This document shows positions 35,444-44,880 of a stretch of DNA of 64,000 bases, piece by piece. The stretch comes from Leuconostoc lactis (GTDB taxonomy: Bacteria; Bacillota; Bacilli; Lactobacillales; Lactobacillaceae): NCBI RefSeq assembly GCF_007954625.1, contig NZ_CP042420.1, forward strand, positions 1,066,501-1,130,500. The letters are read 5' to 3'. The position numbers were made by a program, and so were the translations under genes. Position 1 is the first letter of the stretch. Each line of letters begins with the position of its first letter. The notes beneath the pieces are model-generated. The model did not search any database, was not told the DNA's origin, and was given only the letters and a program-made list of their open reading frames with translations.

Positions 35444-35463
35444 GTTACTCGTCGTTTTTTTTT
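35433..35463 (+). terminator. Terminator of the flippase gene
   Basis: AAAACGATGAG / CTCGTCGTTTT with loop TTA (one G-T pair) and nine Ts; the 5' arm overlaps the stop codon. Confidence 0.85.
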
Positions 35464-35561
35464 GACGCCAAATGAAGTAGATAAAAAATTATTAATAGAC
35501 TGTTTTTCAATGCAGGGTTGGTGTATGCTAAAAATAAGTTTTGTGCGATAGGAGGTCTGTT

Positions 35562-36413
35562 ATGACAAATCAAGACACGCAAACCGTTTTGCAACCAGAG
35601 TTAATTAATCAATTAGATCACAAAATTTTGTATTTGGGCCAATTGCAGAAAGCAATTTCGACAAATCAAGTCCCACTGGTCTATGAATTGCTCGATTCAA
35701 AAAAATATAATGAACAAATTCGACAACGTGCGCATGCTGATAGTAATCACGAACTGGCGAGTTTAGTCGCTGATATTCAGCAAGACATTGCGCATTTTTT
35801 AGCGCCAGAATTATTGGCCTACTTAACGGCAACTTTTGATTTTCTACGCTTTGAACAAGATGACGAGAATCCCATATTGTATCGGGTTTATCTTGGTGAC
35901 TGGTGGCATCATCGGCAACTGGGCGTTTTAAATGTGCTCACGATTACCATTGATTATGACCAAAAAGTGATGGCAGAATTGACGCAAACCGCGCAATTAG
36001 CCAACGGGGATAGTTTGAATGCGGCGCATATCCAAGAAGTCAATCAAATTATCATGGGACTAGAGGCCTTTTTGGCTGATGATACCAAGCGACGGCTAGA
36101 ATTGCAGGTGCTTGACGATCAAATTAGTGCGTTGCAAGCCAACAAATCTGGTTTGTTTGGCCGAAATGATAAAGCGACTCGTGAAAACTTGGAAAAAAAG
36201 CGCGAACTATTATTGGCGACGCAAAAAAGAGTGCCTGAAGTGGAAAAGAAGTTGGCTGCCCAACAAGAAGAATTACTCACTTTGGAAAAAGAAGATGCGC
36301 TACGCCAACTTGAACTGCAAGCTATTTTGAGCCAATTTGAAACAGTACCGGCATTTACGACGGCTTTGGCTAATAGCTATGTGGCTTACTTGACACAATT
36401 TAGTAAGGACTAG
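35562..36413 (+). CDS. Coiled-coil protein of unknown function
   Basis: The product is 283 residues, soluble and acidic. Residues 1-110 are helical and 180-265 form a strong coiled coil (KRRLELQVLDDQISALQANK, ENLEKKRELLLATQKRVPE). I know no domain. ATG 35562 follows AGGAGG. It heads a four-gene run with 36420-37337, lemA and htpX with near-zero gaps, so it is likely linked to envelope or stress proteolysis. That is context only. Confidence 0.72.
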   Translation: MTNQDTQTVLQPELINQLDHKILYLGQLQKAISTNQVPLVYELLDSKKYNEQIRQRAHADSNHELASLVADIQQDIAHFLAPELLAYLTATFDFLRFEQDDENPILYRVYLGDWWHHRQLGVLNVLTITIDYDQKVMAELTQTAQLANGDSLNAAHIQEVNQIIMGLEAFLADDTKRRLELQVLDDQISALQANKSGLFGRNDKATRENLEKKRELLLATQKRVPEVEKKLAAQQEELLTLEKEDALRQLELQAILSQFETVPAFTTALANSYVAYLTQFSKD

Positions 36414-36419
36414 GTGTGT

Positions 36420-37337
36420 ATGGATAATTTTGAAACAAACCAATATAGTGCACAACTTAGAAAAGATCTCATGTTATTTGAACGTTGGCAAGTACTTGTC
36501 GACGCATTGGGCACAACAACAGAACCAACCGAATTATTAGATATTTTACAAAAGATGCTGGCGTTCGATATGCATCAAGCTGAGATGATGAGAATTGCCA
36601 ATCCGTTTTGGTTTCCCAACACGCACTGGGTTACTGTGGCCTTTGCCAAATTATCAGAAGCGGCTTCGCTTTCAGACACAACCATTGCGCTCCCCCAAGG
36701 GCAAAAAGTGGCGGAGTTGCATTTTTCCGAATGGCCGAATGCGACTTTCCGCTTTACGAAAGCACCGTTGGCTGCTGGCGGTTATTATTTAGAAGAAACG
36801 GCCCAAAACTTGCGTGTCCTTTACTGGGATATGAATCGGCAACGGTTGTATTTGGATACCCAGCAGTTTGCCAAATTGGTACAAACAGAGGCGATCCAAC
36901 TTGCCGGGATTGAGGCACTAACCACGTTCCAGAAACGCTTGGTGGCCATTGCGATGCAGTTGGGGGATATTGGCTATGATGTTGATATGCCGGGACTTGA
37001 CGCAGCGCAACAAACGGCCTTGGTCATGATGCAAAAAGATTTACCCGCTTATGTCTTAGATAGTTTGTTCGTCACAGCTGCTAAACAACAATTTGTGCTC
37101 AAGCGAATGCAAGGGGAGACTTCAGGTGCGGAAATTAGTATCGGTGATATTGCCTTGAAACTGACCCAACATCGTCAAGATGACGGCCATTCGCAATGGA
37201 CTTATGATATTATAGATCATGATAAGGTCATCACAATTTTCACGTTACTACAGCAATTGCCGTTCTTTTACTATTGGTACGCCGAACAGCTGACCTATGT
37301 TGGGTTAAAAGATAAACGCGAAGTGTTTGTCGATTGA
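36420..37337 (+). CDS. Protein of unknown function in the lemA-htpX operon
   Basis: The product is 305 residues without signal peptide or membrane helix. Mixed alpha/beta sequence includes [21 protein letters not shown] and VFVD at the end. I do not recognise a family. ATG 36420 is chosen over GTG 36414; AAGGA is 10 nt upstream of the ATG. It begins 6 bp after the coiled-coil gene. It may act with that protein and HtpX; there is no direct evidence. Confidence 0.7.
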   Translation: MDNFETNQYSAQLRKDLMLFERWQVLVDALGTTTEPTELLDILQKMLAFDMHQAEMMRIANPFWFPNTHWVTVAFAKLSEAASLSDTTIALPQGQKVAELHFSEWPNATFRFTKAPLAAGGYYLEETAQNLRVLYWDMNRQRLYLDTQQFAKLVQTEAIQLAGIEALTTFQKRLVAIAMQLGDIGYDVDMPGLDAAQQTALVMMQKDLPAYVLDSLFVTAAKQQFVLKRMQGETSGAEISIGDIALKLTQHRQDDGHSQWTYDIIDHDKVITIFTLLQQLPFFYYWYAEQLTYVGLKDKREVFVD

Positions 37338-37395
37338 TAATGCTAGACGTGTGTTGCGAGTACTTTGTTGTCAGATGTATTTAAAGGAGATCAAT

Positions 37396-37944
37396 ATGAC
37401 ATTACTGATTGGCGTTGCCATCATTGCAGTTGTTGCCATTGTGTGGATTAGCGTGTACAACGGCTTGGTTAAGTCGCGCATGCAGACCAAAGAGGCTTGG
37501 AGCCAAATTGATGTGCAATTGAAACGGCGAAATGACTTAATTCCTAATTTAGTCAATACGGTAAAAGGATACGCTGATTTTGAAAAGTCAACGTTGCAAG
37601 CCGTCACAGATGCGCGGACAAATGTGACGAGTGCGCAAGGCCCAGCAGCCACAATGGCAGCGTCTGATCAATTGTCAAATGCCTTGACACACTTGTTTGC
37701 CGTTGCTGAAGCTTATCCTGACCTCAAGGCGAGTGCAAACTTTACGAAATTGCAAGAAGAATTAACAAATACTGAAAACAAAATTGCCTACTCACGGCAA
37801 TTATTTAACACGACAACAGCAAGCTATAACACGAAACTGCAAGCTTTTCCTAGCAATATTATTGCCGGTATCCATCATTTTGAACCCAGCGAATTTATTG
37901 CGGTTCCTGAGTCTGAGAAAGAAGTGCCAACGGTTAAGTTTTAA
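37396..37944 (+). CDS. lemA: LemA family protein
   Basis: The product is 182 residues with an N-terminal membrane helix ([22 protein letters not shown]) and the LemA core [41 protein letters not shown]..., ending in [28 protein letters not shown] 37396 has AAAGGAG 7 nt upstream. LemA and HtpX are paired in many Firmicutes; LemA's role is still unclear. Its stop overlaps the htpX start (TAATG). Confidence 0.93.
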   Translation: MTLLIGVAIIAVVAIVWISVYNGLVKSRMQTKEAWSQIDVQLKRRNDLIPNLVNTVKGYADFEKSTLQAVTDARTNVTSAQGPAATMAASDQLSNALTHLFAVAEAYPDLKASANFTKLQEELTNTENKIAYSRQLFNTTTASYNTKLQAFPSNIIAGIHHFEPSEFIAVPESEKEVPTVKF

Positions 37945-38840
37945 TGTTATATGAGCAGATACAATCCAATAAACGACGGACAGTTGGCCTTTTACTTGGT
38001 TTTTTAATCTTAGTTGGCCTTGTTGGGGCTGCGGTTGGTTACTTGTTATTAGGTTCTTTGACAACGGGAATCGTTGGCGGTTTGGTCATTGGCGCCATTT
38101 ATAGTTTATTGATGGTGAGTAATTCAACTAATTTGGTGATGACCATGAATCATGCCATTGAGGTAACACGCGCTGACCAAGCACCAGAACTTTGGCATAC
38201 GGTTGAAGACATGGCCATGGTGGCACAAGTACCAATGCCACGCGTGTTTATTATTCAAGATGATAGTCCGAATGCGTTTGCCACTGGTAATAGCCCCAAA
38301 ACTGCTGCTGTGGCCGTGACAACGGGGCTGCTGGCGTTAATGAATCGTCAGGAACTTGAAGGCGTGATTGCACATGAAATGAGTCATATTCGTAACTATG
38401 ATATTCGCATTGCAACGATTGCGTTAGCGTTAACAGCGGCGATTACCATGCTGACCAACTTGGGCAGTAATTGGTGGTTTTTCGCTGGCGCGAGCGGCCG
38501 TGATCGGGATAATCGCGACAATAATAGTGGTGGCGGGCAGATTCTTATTTTTGTTTTGTCACTAGCGGTCATGATGTTTGCACCGTTAGTTGCGGCAATC
38601 ATTCAAATGGCCATTTCGCGTAACCGTGAATACTTGGCAGATGCGGGCAGTGTGGCGTTAACGCGTAATCCGCAAGAATTGATTGCGGCGTTACGTAAGT
38701 TAGACAGTGCCCCACCAATGCAAGATGTCGATCCATCATCGGCGGCGCTCTATATTAATAACCCATTAGAAAAGAAAGCACATCTTTTTGATACACATCC
38801 ACCGATTGCAGAACGGATTGCCCGTTTAGAGAAAATGTAA
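37944..38840 (+). CDS. htpX: Zinc metalloprotease HtpX
   Basis: The product is a 298-residue M48 protease with two N-terminal helices, the zinc motif HEMSH ([14 protein letters not shown], near residue 140), two further helices around 150-220 and the distal Glu in [12 protein letters not shown]. It degrades damaged membrane proteins. It is coupled to lemA by a one-base overlap. Confidence 0.95.
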   Translation: MLYEQIQSNKRRTVGLLLGFLILVGLVGAAVGYLLLGSLTTGIVGGLVIGAIYSLLMVSNSTNLVMTMNHAIEVTRADQAPELWHTVEDMAMVAQVPMPRVFIIQDDSPNAFATGNSPKTAAVAVTTGLLALMNRQELEGVIAHEMSHIRNYDIRIATIALALTAAITMLTNLGSNWWFFAGASGRDRDNRDNNSGGGQILIFVLSLAVMMFAPLVAAIIQMAISRNREYLADAGSVALTRNPQELIAALRKLDSAPPMQDVDPSSAALYINNPLEKKAHLFDTHPPIAERIARLEKM

Positions 38841-38871
38841 AAACATTGGCTAATTTAGCCAATGTTTTTTT
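38839..38871 (+). terminator. Terminator of the lemA-htpX operon
   Basis: Stem AAAACATTGGCTA / TAGCCAATGTTTT with loop ATT and seven Ts. Confidence 0.92.
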
Positions 38872-38963
38872 GTTGTCAATGCGTACACTAAATTCTAATT
38901 GTTATGATAAAATAAAGATAATTAAGAAAGTTTAAAATTTGTTGTAAAGAGAAGGGATTCGGT

Positions 38964-40160
38964 ATGGAAAGAATTGATAAACAAATCGTTGCATCCGGGT
39001 TGGGCTTACTGAGCGTTGCCGGTCTTGGTACTGGCTTGGCACACGCTGATACAGTCCAACGGGCAGTGAATCAGGCTGTTGTGTCACTATCTGGACAAGG
39101 CAAAGTTATACAGACGAGTGTGACCGCGACGGCACCATTAAAAATTGCCACGGGTAAAGTCGTGGCGTCGACACCGACAACACCACAAGCGGTTGTTACG
39201 ACAAAACCAGAAATTTATCGCGTACAATATGGCGATTCACTCTGGGACATCGCCAAAGCGCATGATGTCAGTGTGGCAGAACTGGTGGCAAATAATCCGG
39301 GCTCTGACCTGATTTCTGTGGGCCAACAGTTGGTGATCCCAACCACACAGGCAACCGCATCCCCATCAGTTGTCGATACACAACCTGTCGCACCAACCAT
39401 TACTGCTGACCAAACAACAGTCAGCACGTCTGCAAGCGTGACAATAGAGATAACAACCCCAAGTGATGTGACAGTACAACCAGCACCCGAACAACCGGCA
39501 TCAACACCACTTGTGCAACCTAATCAACCAACCGTGACCGAACCAGTGACGCGTCCGGTAACTGATTCAGCAACGTTGACAACTGGTACAACTGCCAGTG
39601 ATGCAGTGAATTTGGTGGTGTCATCAGGTAATCAGTTACGTCAACCAACGTCATCAACAGTCACCCAACCCACAGAAAATGATCACCAATCTGATGTGAA
39701 CGTCGACAATACATCAGATAATGTTGTAACTGATGCCAAGCCGGCACAGCCCGTGACGTTACCAACAACCACGCCAACGGTATCAAATGCAACGCCAGTG
39801 ACAACGCCAAGTGTTGTGGCGTTAGCACAATCGTTGACGCAACAAAACATTTCGTATGCTTGGGGTGGCGACGACTTGGCTGGTTTGGATTGTTCAGGCC
39901 TTGTGCGCTATGTTTTCCAGCAAGCGATTGGTAAAACGCTACCACATTCTTCGGTGGCACAAGAAGGTTACGTTCAAAAGAAAGCAGTGGCTGATGCCAA
40001 ACCAGGTGATTTGCTCTTTTGGGGAACGCCGGGTGCTAGCTACCATGTGGCCATTTATATCGGTAAGCAAGCCTATGTGACTGCACCAGGTCCAGGCGAA
40101 ACCGTGCGTGTTGAAACCATTTCATCTGCATTTATGCCAAGTTTTGCCGGGCAATTTTAG
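38964..40160 (+). CDS. Secreted LysM - NlpC/P60 peptidoglycan hydrolase
   Basis: The product is 398 residues: signal peptide (about 1-28, ending AHA), one LysM domain (RVQYGDSLWDIAKAHDVSVAELVANNPGSD, about 89-132), a Thr/Pro/Val-rich linker of about 145 residues, and a C-terminal NlpC/P60 domain with catalytic Cys in GLDCSGLVRYVF, His in SYHVAIYIG and a third polar residue near the end. It cleaves peptide stems of peptidoglycan and is probably involved in daughter cell separation. GAAGGGA precedes the ATG. No clear terminator follows. Confidence 0.93.
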   Translation: MERIDKQIVASGLGLLSVAGLGTGLAHADTVQRAVNQAVVSLSGQGKVIQTSVTATAPLKIATGKVVASTPTTPQAVVTTKPEIYRVQYGDSLWDIAKAHDVSVAELVANNPGSDLISVGQQLVIPTTQATASPSVVDTQPVAPTITADQTTVSTSASVTIEITTPSDVTVQPAPEQPASTPLVQPNQPTVTEPVTRPVTDSATLTTGTTASDAVNLVVSSGNQLRQPTSSTVTQPTENDHQSDVNVDNTSDNVVTDAKPAQPVTLPTTTPTVSNATPVTTPSVVALAQSLTQQNISYAWGGDDLAGLDCSGLVRYVFQQAIGKTLPHSSVAQEGYVQKKAVADAKPGDLLFWGTPGASYHVAIYIGKQAYVTAPGPGETVRVETISSAFMPSFAGQF

Positions 40161-40184
40161 CTATATTTCGTAAGATTAAAAGGG

Positions 40185-40213
40185 TTGATTTTTCTCATAA
40201 AAACCTGTAAAGT
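40185..40213 (+). promoter_or_regulatory. Promoter of the guaB riboswitch leader
   Basis: TTGATT (40185-40190), 17-bp spacer, TAAAGT (40208-40213), 25 bp upstream of the aptamer. Confidence 0.7.
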
Positions 40214-40237
40214 AATACCAATAACTAAATCGTTTAT

Positions 40238-40372
40238 TTGCAGATATATCGCTGGAAAATGGCCAGCAGTTTCTACCACGCCCCAAAAGTCGTGACTATC
40301 CGCAAGTGTTAGCTCGTATCTTTAATACTGGCCAAGCATTTGTGGATCTGTGTATCCCAAATGCTTTTTTTG
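40238..40372 (+). promoter_or_regulatory. Purine (guanine-type) riboswitch with terminator, upstream of guaB
   Basis: The aptamer (40238-40306) shows P1 TTGCAGA / TCCGCAA (one A-C mismatch), J1/2 TATATC, P2 GCTGG/CCAGC, J2/3 AGTTTCTACC, a weak P3 CACG/CGTG and J3/1 GACTAT. The J3/1 residue that pairs with the ligand is C, predicting guanine or hypoxanthine rather than adenine. The expression platform is a terminator GCATTTG(T)GGAT / ATCCCAAATGC with seven Ts (40333-40372). Ligand binding should stop guaB transcription. Confidence 0.9.
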
Positions 40373-40427
40373 TATCCAAATATCGAATTTTGTTATCTCA
40401 TAATCGGCGGATCCGTTAACAATTGTG

Positions 40428-40457
40428 TTGACAAAAAGGCCTAACTAAACAATAAAT
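40428..40457 (+). promoter_or_regulatory. Possible second guaB promoter after the riboswitch terminator
   Basis: TTGACA (40428-40433), 18-bp spacer, ATAAAT (40452-40457). A transcript from here would bypass the riboswitch. Confidence 0.4.
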
Positions 40458-40517
40458 GGTGAACACACAGTCATAATCATGGCACTGTTGTTATCACGTT
40501 TAAAATCGGAGGATCTC

Positions 40518-41690
40518 ATGCAAAAATTTTTCTTAGACGACGAAAAGCCTAAGTTCAGCGCACGCAATAAGTTTGCCAAGATGGGCTTAACTTTTGATGA
40601 TATGAAGTTGGTTTATGATGCAAATGCGCAAATCCAACCAGAAGATGTATCAGTCAGCACGGTGTTGACACCAACGTTAAAGTTACAATTGCCTTTGATT
40701 TCAGCTGCAATGGACACAGTCACAGAAGCCCGTTTTGCGACAGAATTGGCGAAGTTAGGCGGCTTAGGTGTTGTGCATAAGAATATGACTATTGCAGAAC
40801 AAGCAGATGAAATTCGTGCCGTTAAAACGGCTACTTTTGATCAGGCGGCGTTCCCTAATGCTGCGGTTGATGCCCAAGGTCGTTTGCTAGTGGCAGGTGC
40901 TGTCGGTGTGACGTCAGATACAGTCAAGCGTGTTGAAGCGATGGTTGCTGCCGGTGTTGATGCGATTGTTTTGGACTCAGCACATGGTCATTCTGAAGGT
41001 GTGTTGCGTAAGGTTTCTGAAGTGCGTGAGGCCTTTCCAGAATTAAACATTATTGCGGGTAATATTGCCACAACTGCTGGTGCAGCTGCTTTGTATGAAG
41101 CTGGTGCTGACGTGGTTAAAGTTGGTATTGGCCCCGGTTCAATCTGCACAACCCGTGTCGTTGCTGGTATCGGTGTCCCACAACTTTCAGCAGTTCGTGA
41201 TGCTGCTGAAGAAGGTGCTCGTCGTGGCAAGTCAATCATCGCTGATGGTGGGGCCAAGACGGCGAAAGATATTATTAAAGCTTTGGCTTCTGGTGGTAAT
41301 GCTGTGATGCTTGGCTCAATGTTTTCTGGGACAGCAGAAACACCAGGAGAAGTCTTTGAAGATAACGGTAAGCAATATAAGACATACCGTGGGATGGGGT
41401 CAATTGCAGCCATGGAAGCCGGTTCAAAGGATCGTTATTTCCAAGGTGAAGTCAATGAAGCCAAGAAAATGGTACCCGAAGGTATTGAAGCGCGCGTGGC
41501 CTATAAGGGTGCTTTGGCTGATGTGTTAGGGACAATGATGGCAGAAATTCGTGAAGAAATGGCCAAAGTTGGTGAACAATCAATCGATGACTTGACAAAG
41601 GGCCACCGAATTACGCGTGATATCCAAGTAATTGATTATGAAGCAGAACGTGAAAACGTGAAAAAGACGATCACGATCCCAACCTTTTAA
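40518..41690 (+). CDS. guaB: IMP dehydrogenase (no CBS domains)
   Basis: The product is a 390-residue enzyme that oxidises IMP to XMP. The barrel is complete: GLTFDDMKLVYD, SAAMDTVTEARFA, catalytic loop GIGPGSICTTRVVAGIGVPQ with active-site Cys, IADGGAKTAKDIIKALASGG and YRGMGSIAAM. The Bateman (CBS) insert is absent, as in other lactobacilli. ATG 40518 was chosen for GGAGG 5 nt upstream; an ATG 39 bp earlier lacks one. It is followed 23 bp later by a guaB-like paralogue. Confidence 0.95.
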   Translation: MQKFFLDDEKPKFSARNKFAKMGLTFDDMKLVYDANAQIQPEDVSVSTVLTPTLKLQLPLISAAMDTVTEARFATELAKLGGLGVVHKNMTIAEQADEIRAVKTATFDQAAFPNAAVDAQGRLLVAGAVGVTSDTVKRVEAMVAAGVDAIVLDSAHGHSEGVLRKVSEVREAFPELNIIAGNIATTAGAAALYEAGADVVKVGIGPGSICTTRVVAGIGVPQLSAVRDAAEEGARRGKSIIADGGAKTAKDIIKALASGGNAVMLGSMFSGTAETPGEVFEDNGKQYKTYRGMGSIAAMEAGSKDRYFQGEVNEAKKMVPEGIEARVAYKGALADVLGTMMAEIREEMAKVGEQSIDDLTKGHRITRDIQVIDYEAERENVKKTITIPTF

Positions 41691-41713
41691 TGACAAATTC
41701 ACGGAGAAAAAAC

Positions 41714-42694
41714 ATGTCTGAAAATACTGAAATTATGGGCCTAGGCTATGATCAAGTCTTGCTAGTGCCTGGTGCATCAAATGTTTTGCCACATACCGTG
41801 TCATTGGCGACACAACTTGCAGATAACTTTACACTCAATATCCCACTGATTGCAGAAGCTAATGGCACAGTCACGGATAGCCGTGTTGCTGCAACTGCGT
41901 TAAATGGTGGTCTTGGCGTCATTGCCGAACAAGAAGATATTGCCGCACAAGCGGCTGCGGTTGCGGCTGCTAAAGCAACGGTGGTTGACTTGGATAAGTA
42001 TCCAAAAGCCTTTTTGGATGCACAAGGTCGCGTACGTGTTGCGGCTGAAGTTTGGTTGACAACTGGGGCGCAAGAACGCGTAGCCGAACTAGTTGCAGCT
42101 GATGCTGATGCGATTTTCTTCTACTTGCAAGCAGGCTTGGACAAAGAAACAAATGATATTGTTAAAGTAGTACGCAAAGCCTTTCCAACGACATTTATTG
42201 CCGTTGGGGTGGTTGAAGATCAAGGTATTGCTGGTGCGCTTTATCAAGACGGTGTCGATGCCGTGATTGCTGGTCGTTCAGTCGATTCACAACTACCAAA
42301 CAACGCCTTGTACCCATTCTTGACGACGACAATGGCCATTGCTGAAGTAGCAGCTGACTATGATAAGGCAGTGATTGCCACTGGTGGCGTACACTATTCA
42401 GGGGATGTTGTGAAAGCTATTTCTGCTGGTGCTGACGCCATTTTGGTAGCTGATTTACTGAAAGGTGAAGTACTAGAAGCAGACGGTACATTTGCCGGTG
42501 GCGACATGTCAATTGATGATGCGATTTTCCAAGCAGACGGTGGTTTGCGTGCGGGGATGGGCTATACTGGTTCATCAACGATTGTCGACCTTAAGTTAAC
42601 GGCACAATTTGTTCAAATTACGGATAATGGTCTGCGCGAATCACATCCACACGATGTTGAAATTACTAAAATCGCGCCAAATTACGCGCAATAA
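41714..42694 (+). CDS. IMPDH/GMPR-like paralogue lacking the catalytic cysteine loop
   Basis: The product is 326 residues and clearly of the IMPDH/GMP reductase barrel family: GLGYDQVLLVPGASNVLP, NIPLIAEANGTVTDSRVAA, GGLGVIAEQEDIAAQAAA, GGVHYSGDVVKAISAGADAI and GMGYTGSSTI. The active-site loop GPGSICTT is replaced by IAGRSVDSQLPNN, with no Cys, and SAAMDTVTE is altered. It is therefore probably inactive as IMPDH or GMPR. GGAG lies 10 nt before ATG 41714. Its place between guaB and guaA suggests a structural or regulatory role in GMP synthesis (inference). Confidence 0.82.
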   Translation: MSENTEIMGLGYDQVLLVPGASNVLPHTVSLATQLADNFTLNIPLIAEANGTVTDSRVAATALNGGLGVIAEQEDIAAQAAAVAAAKATVVDLDKYPKAFLDAQGRVRVAAEVWLTTGAQERVAELVAADADAIFFYLQAGLDKETNDIVKVVRKAFPTTFIAVGVVEDQGIAGALYQDGVDAVIAGRSVDSQLPNNALYPFLTTTMAIAEVAADYDKAVIATGGVHYSGDVVKAISAGADAILVADLLKGEVLEADGTFAGGDMSIDDAIFQADGGLRAGMGYTGSSTIVDLKLTAQFVQITDNGLRESHPHDVEITKIAPNYAQ

Positions 42695-42736
42695 ATTCGC
42701 GCAAAGGCGCATAATGGATAAAAGGGAGTATAATGC

Positions 42737-44284
42737 ATGGCTAATGTAAACGCCGATAAAGTTCTTGTACTAGACTACGGTAGCCAATATAACCAACTGA
42801 TTACCCGCCGCATTCGTGAAATGGGTGTTTTTTCTGAATTAAAGTCACGTAACATGACTGCCGATGAAGTGAAGGCCTATAATCCAAAAGCAATTATCTT
42901 GTCTGGTGGCCCTAAGTCGGTCTACGAAGAAGATGCTTTTACGATTGATAATGACATCTTTGAATTGGGTATTCCAGTATTGGGTGTCTGCTACGGGATG
43001 CAACTCATGGCTCAGAACTTGGGTGGTAAAGTTGAAGCAAACCCTGGTAACGGGGAATTTGGTCAAACAGTCTTACACCAAACAGATACAGCTGGCTTGT
43101 TGTTTGCCAACACACCAGCAGATCAAACGGTCTTGATGAGCCATTCAGATAACGTTGTGGCTTTGCCAGAAGGCTTTGTTGTCGCTGGTGGTTCTGATAA
43201 GACACCGATTGCAGCGATTGCCAACGATGAACGTCGTCTGTATGGTGTACAATTCCACGCCGAAACAACCTTATCTGAACATGGTAAGCAAATTTTGCAC
43301 AATTTTGTGTTTGACATTGCTGGTGCGGAAGCAAACTGGGATATGAGTGGCTTCATCGACGAACAAATTGCACGTATTCGTGAAGTGGTCGGCGACAAGA
43401 AAGTTTTGCTCGGTCTATCTGGTGGGGTGGATTCATCAGTTGTCGGCGTTTTGTTGCATAAAGCAATTGGCGACCAATTGACATCAATCTTTGTGGATCA
43501 CGGTTTGTTGCGTAAGAATGAAGCAGCACAAGTGATGGAAATGATGGGCAAGCAATTTGGTTTGAACATCATTAAAGTTGATGCCCAAGAACGTTTCTTA
43601 TCAAAGTTGGCTGGCGTCACTGATCCAGAACAAAAGCGTAAGATCATTGGAAATGAATTCATTGAAGTCTTTAATGATGAAGCAGCTAAGCTCAAAGACA
43701 TCGACTTCTTGGCGCAAGGTACTTTGTATACTGATGTGATTGAATCAGGTACTGACACAGCTCAAACAATCAAGTCACACCACAACGTGGGTGGTTTGCC
43801 AGAAGATATGCAATTCCAGTTGATTGAACCATTGAACACGCTGTTCAAGGATGAAGTTCGTGAGTTGGGTGAAGCTTTGGATATGCCACATGAAATGGTA
43901 TGGCGTCAGCCATTCCCAGGTCCTGGTTTGGGTATTCGTATCTTAGGTGATATCACGGAAGATAAGCTTGAAATCGTCCGTGAATCAGATTGGATCCTAC
44001 GCGATGAAATCGCTAAGGCTGGGCTTGAAGGTGACGTTTGGCAATACTTTACTGTGTTGACTGGCGTGCGTTCAGTTGGTGTGATGGGCGACTATCGCAC
44101 ATACGATTATACAATCGCGATTCGTGCCATTACGTCAGTTGATGGCATGACAGCCGACTTTGCACAATTGCCATGGGAATTGTTGCAAAAGATTTCTGCC
44201 CGCATTGTCAATGAAGTGGGGCACATTAACCGCGTTGTCTATGACATCACGGCTAAGCCACCAGCTACCGTTGAATGGGAATAA
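42737..44284 (+). CDS. guaA: GMP synthase (glutamine-hydrolysing)
   Basis: The product is a 515-residue enzyme that aminates XMP to GMP. It has a class I glutamine amidotransferase domain (nucleophile in [11 protein letters not shown], His/Glu in [10 protein letters not shown]), the PP-loop [17 protein letters not shown] near residue 222, and the C-terminal dimerisation domain ending [13 protein letters not shown] precedes the ATG. It completes guaB-guaB-like-guaA. A strong terminator follows 80 bp later. Confidence 0.97.
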   Translation: MANVNADKVLVLDYGSQYNQLITRRIREMGVFSELKSRNMTADEVKAYNPKAIILSGGPKSVYEEDAFTIDNDIFELGIPVLGVCYGMQLMAQNLGGKVEANPGNGEFGQTVLHQTDTAGLLFANTPADQTVLMSHSDNVVALPEGFVVAGGSDKTPIAAIANDERRLYGVQFHAETTLSEHGKQILHNFVFDIAGAEANWDMSGFIDEQIARIREVVGDKKVLLGLSGGVDSSVVGVLLHKAIGDQLTSIFVDHGLLRKNEAAQVMEMMGKQFGLNIIKVDAQERFLSKLAGVTDPEQKRKIIGNEFIEVFNDEAAKLKDIDFLAQGTLYTDVIESGTDTAQTIKSHHNVGGLPEDMQFQLIEPLNTLFKDEVRELGEALDMPHEMVWRQPFPGPGLGIRILGDITEDKLEIVRESDWILRDEIAKAGLEGDVWQYFTVLTGVRSVGVMGDYRTYDYTIAIRAITSVDGMTADFAQLPWELLQKISARIVNEVGHINRVVYDITAKPPATVEWE

Positions 44285-44312
44285 AAATAGTTTCCTAATA
44301 ACGCGGGTTACA

Positions 44313-44338
44313 GGCGTTTTTGGGGACATTTGGGGACA
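44313..44338. repeat. Tandem TTTGGGGACA repeat downstream of guaA
   Basis: TTTGGGGACA occurs twice head to tail (about 44318-44337), 35-55 bp after the guaA stop. The 3' end of guaA is a known integration site for genomic islands, and such decamers resemble recombinase arm sites. No integrase is present. Confidence 0.45.
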
Positions 44339-44363
44339 TGAGCTTTAATTAAAAGTATCATTT

Positions 44364-44399
44364 AAGGTCACGTACAGCATGTCTGTACGTGACCTTTTT
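44364..44399 (+). terminator. Terminator of the gua operon
   Basis: Perfect 14-bp stem AAGGTCACGTACAG / CTGTACGTGACCTT with loop CATGT and five Ts. Confidence 0.92.
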
Positions 44400-44434
44400 G
44401 ATTAAACTAAACCACGATTATGGGGGATTATCAC

Positions 44435-44478
44435 ATTTTGATAAAGGTTTGACAAAAATAATGAAATTGTGATATATT
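44435..44478 (+). promoter_or_regulatory. Promoter of the 44.5 kb non-coding RNA
   Basis: TTGACA (44449-44454), an 18-bp spacer, extended -10 TGATATATT (hexamer 44473-44478). The first 21 bp are identical to 9131-9151. Confidence 0.78.
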
Positions 44479-44484
44479 TTACTT

Positions 44485-44697
44485 GTAGCGCGACGCTGCG
44501 CTAACCCAGCATAAACCGTCTTTTTGTTTTATTTAGTATGCTGCAAAGCAATTTTTTCCATATATTTTTATTTTCCATATATTTTATTTGAGACGTTATC
44601 AAAAAACGATTTGTGAAAGATGTCTTAGGGGTGTGCTGGGTTTTAAAACTATCATGCGCCAGGTACTTGATGTTATTGAGTACCTGGCGTTTTTTGT
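44485..44697 (+). ncRNA. Probable ~213 nt small RNA, paralogous in plan to 9181-9395
   Basis: Predicted elements in order: a 5' hairpin TAGCGC - GACGCT - GCGCTA (44486-44503), a closing stem AACCCAGCA / TGCTGGGTT (44503-44511 with 44635-44643) enclosing about 120 nt of AT-rich sequence with a repeated TTCCATATATTTTATTT-like motif, and a 3' terminator. No coding frame is convincing. The architecture suggests a structured regulatory RNA such as 6S; the family is not proven. Confidence 0.62.
44656..44697 (+). terminator. Terminator of the 44.5 kb RNA
   Basis: Stem CGCCAGGTACT / AGTACCTGGCG with a 10-nt loop and six Ts. Confidence 0.9.
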
Positions 44698-44722
44698 ATT
44701 GTAAAAAATTGAGAAGTCAATT

Positions 44723-44753
44723 TTTACAAGTATTATCATCTCTGCGGTATAAT
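44723..44753 (+). promoter_or_regulatory. Promoter of the second tandem RNA
   Basis: Perfect TATAAT (44748-44753) with TTTACA (44723-44728, 19-bp spacer) or TTACAA (18-bp). The -35 overlaps the right arm of an 11-bp inverted repeat (44701-44727). Confidence 0.65.
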
Positions 44754-44759
44754 AACTGT

Positions 44760-44880
44760 GTAGCGATGGCGTGATTCATATTGCTGCTACCCCAGCAGAT
44801 AGCTTAAGAACATGATTTAATCCTACCTATCTCCTTTCAGCTTATTGACCAATAGCTGCTGTTTGCTGGGGTCTTTTTAT
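44760..44880 (+). ncRNA. Probable ~120 nt small RNA or recU leader
   Basis: A transcript from the TATAAT promoter would contain a long-range stem ACCCCAGCA (44790-44798) with TGCTGGGGT (44867-44875) followed by TTTTT. The terminator-like end lies 130 bp before recU, so this is either an independent small RNA or an attenuating leader. I recognise no Rfam family by eye. Confidence 0.5.

Noticed and set aside
35541..35561. GTG start for the coiled-coil gene
   Set aside because: It precedes the AGGAGG; ATG 35562 is correctly spaced.
41690..41713. ATG 41690 for the guaB-like paralogue
   Set aside because: It overlaps the guaB stop without an SD; ATG 41714 has GGAG and yields the family N-terminus.
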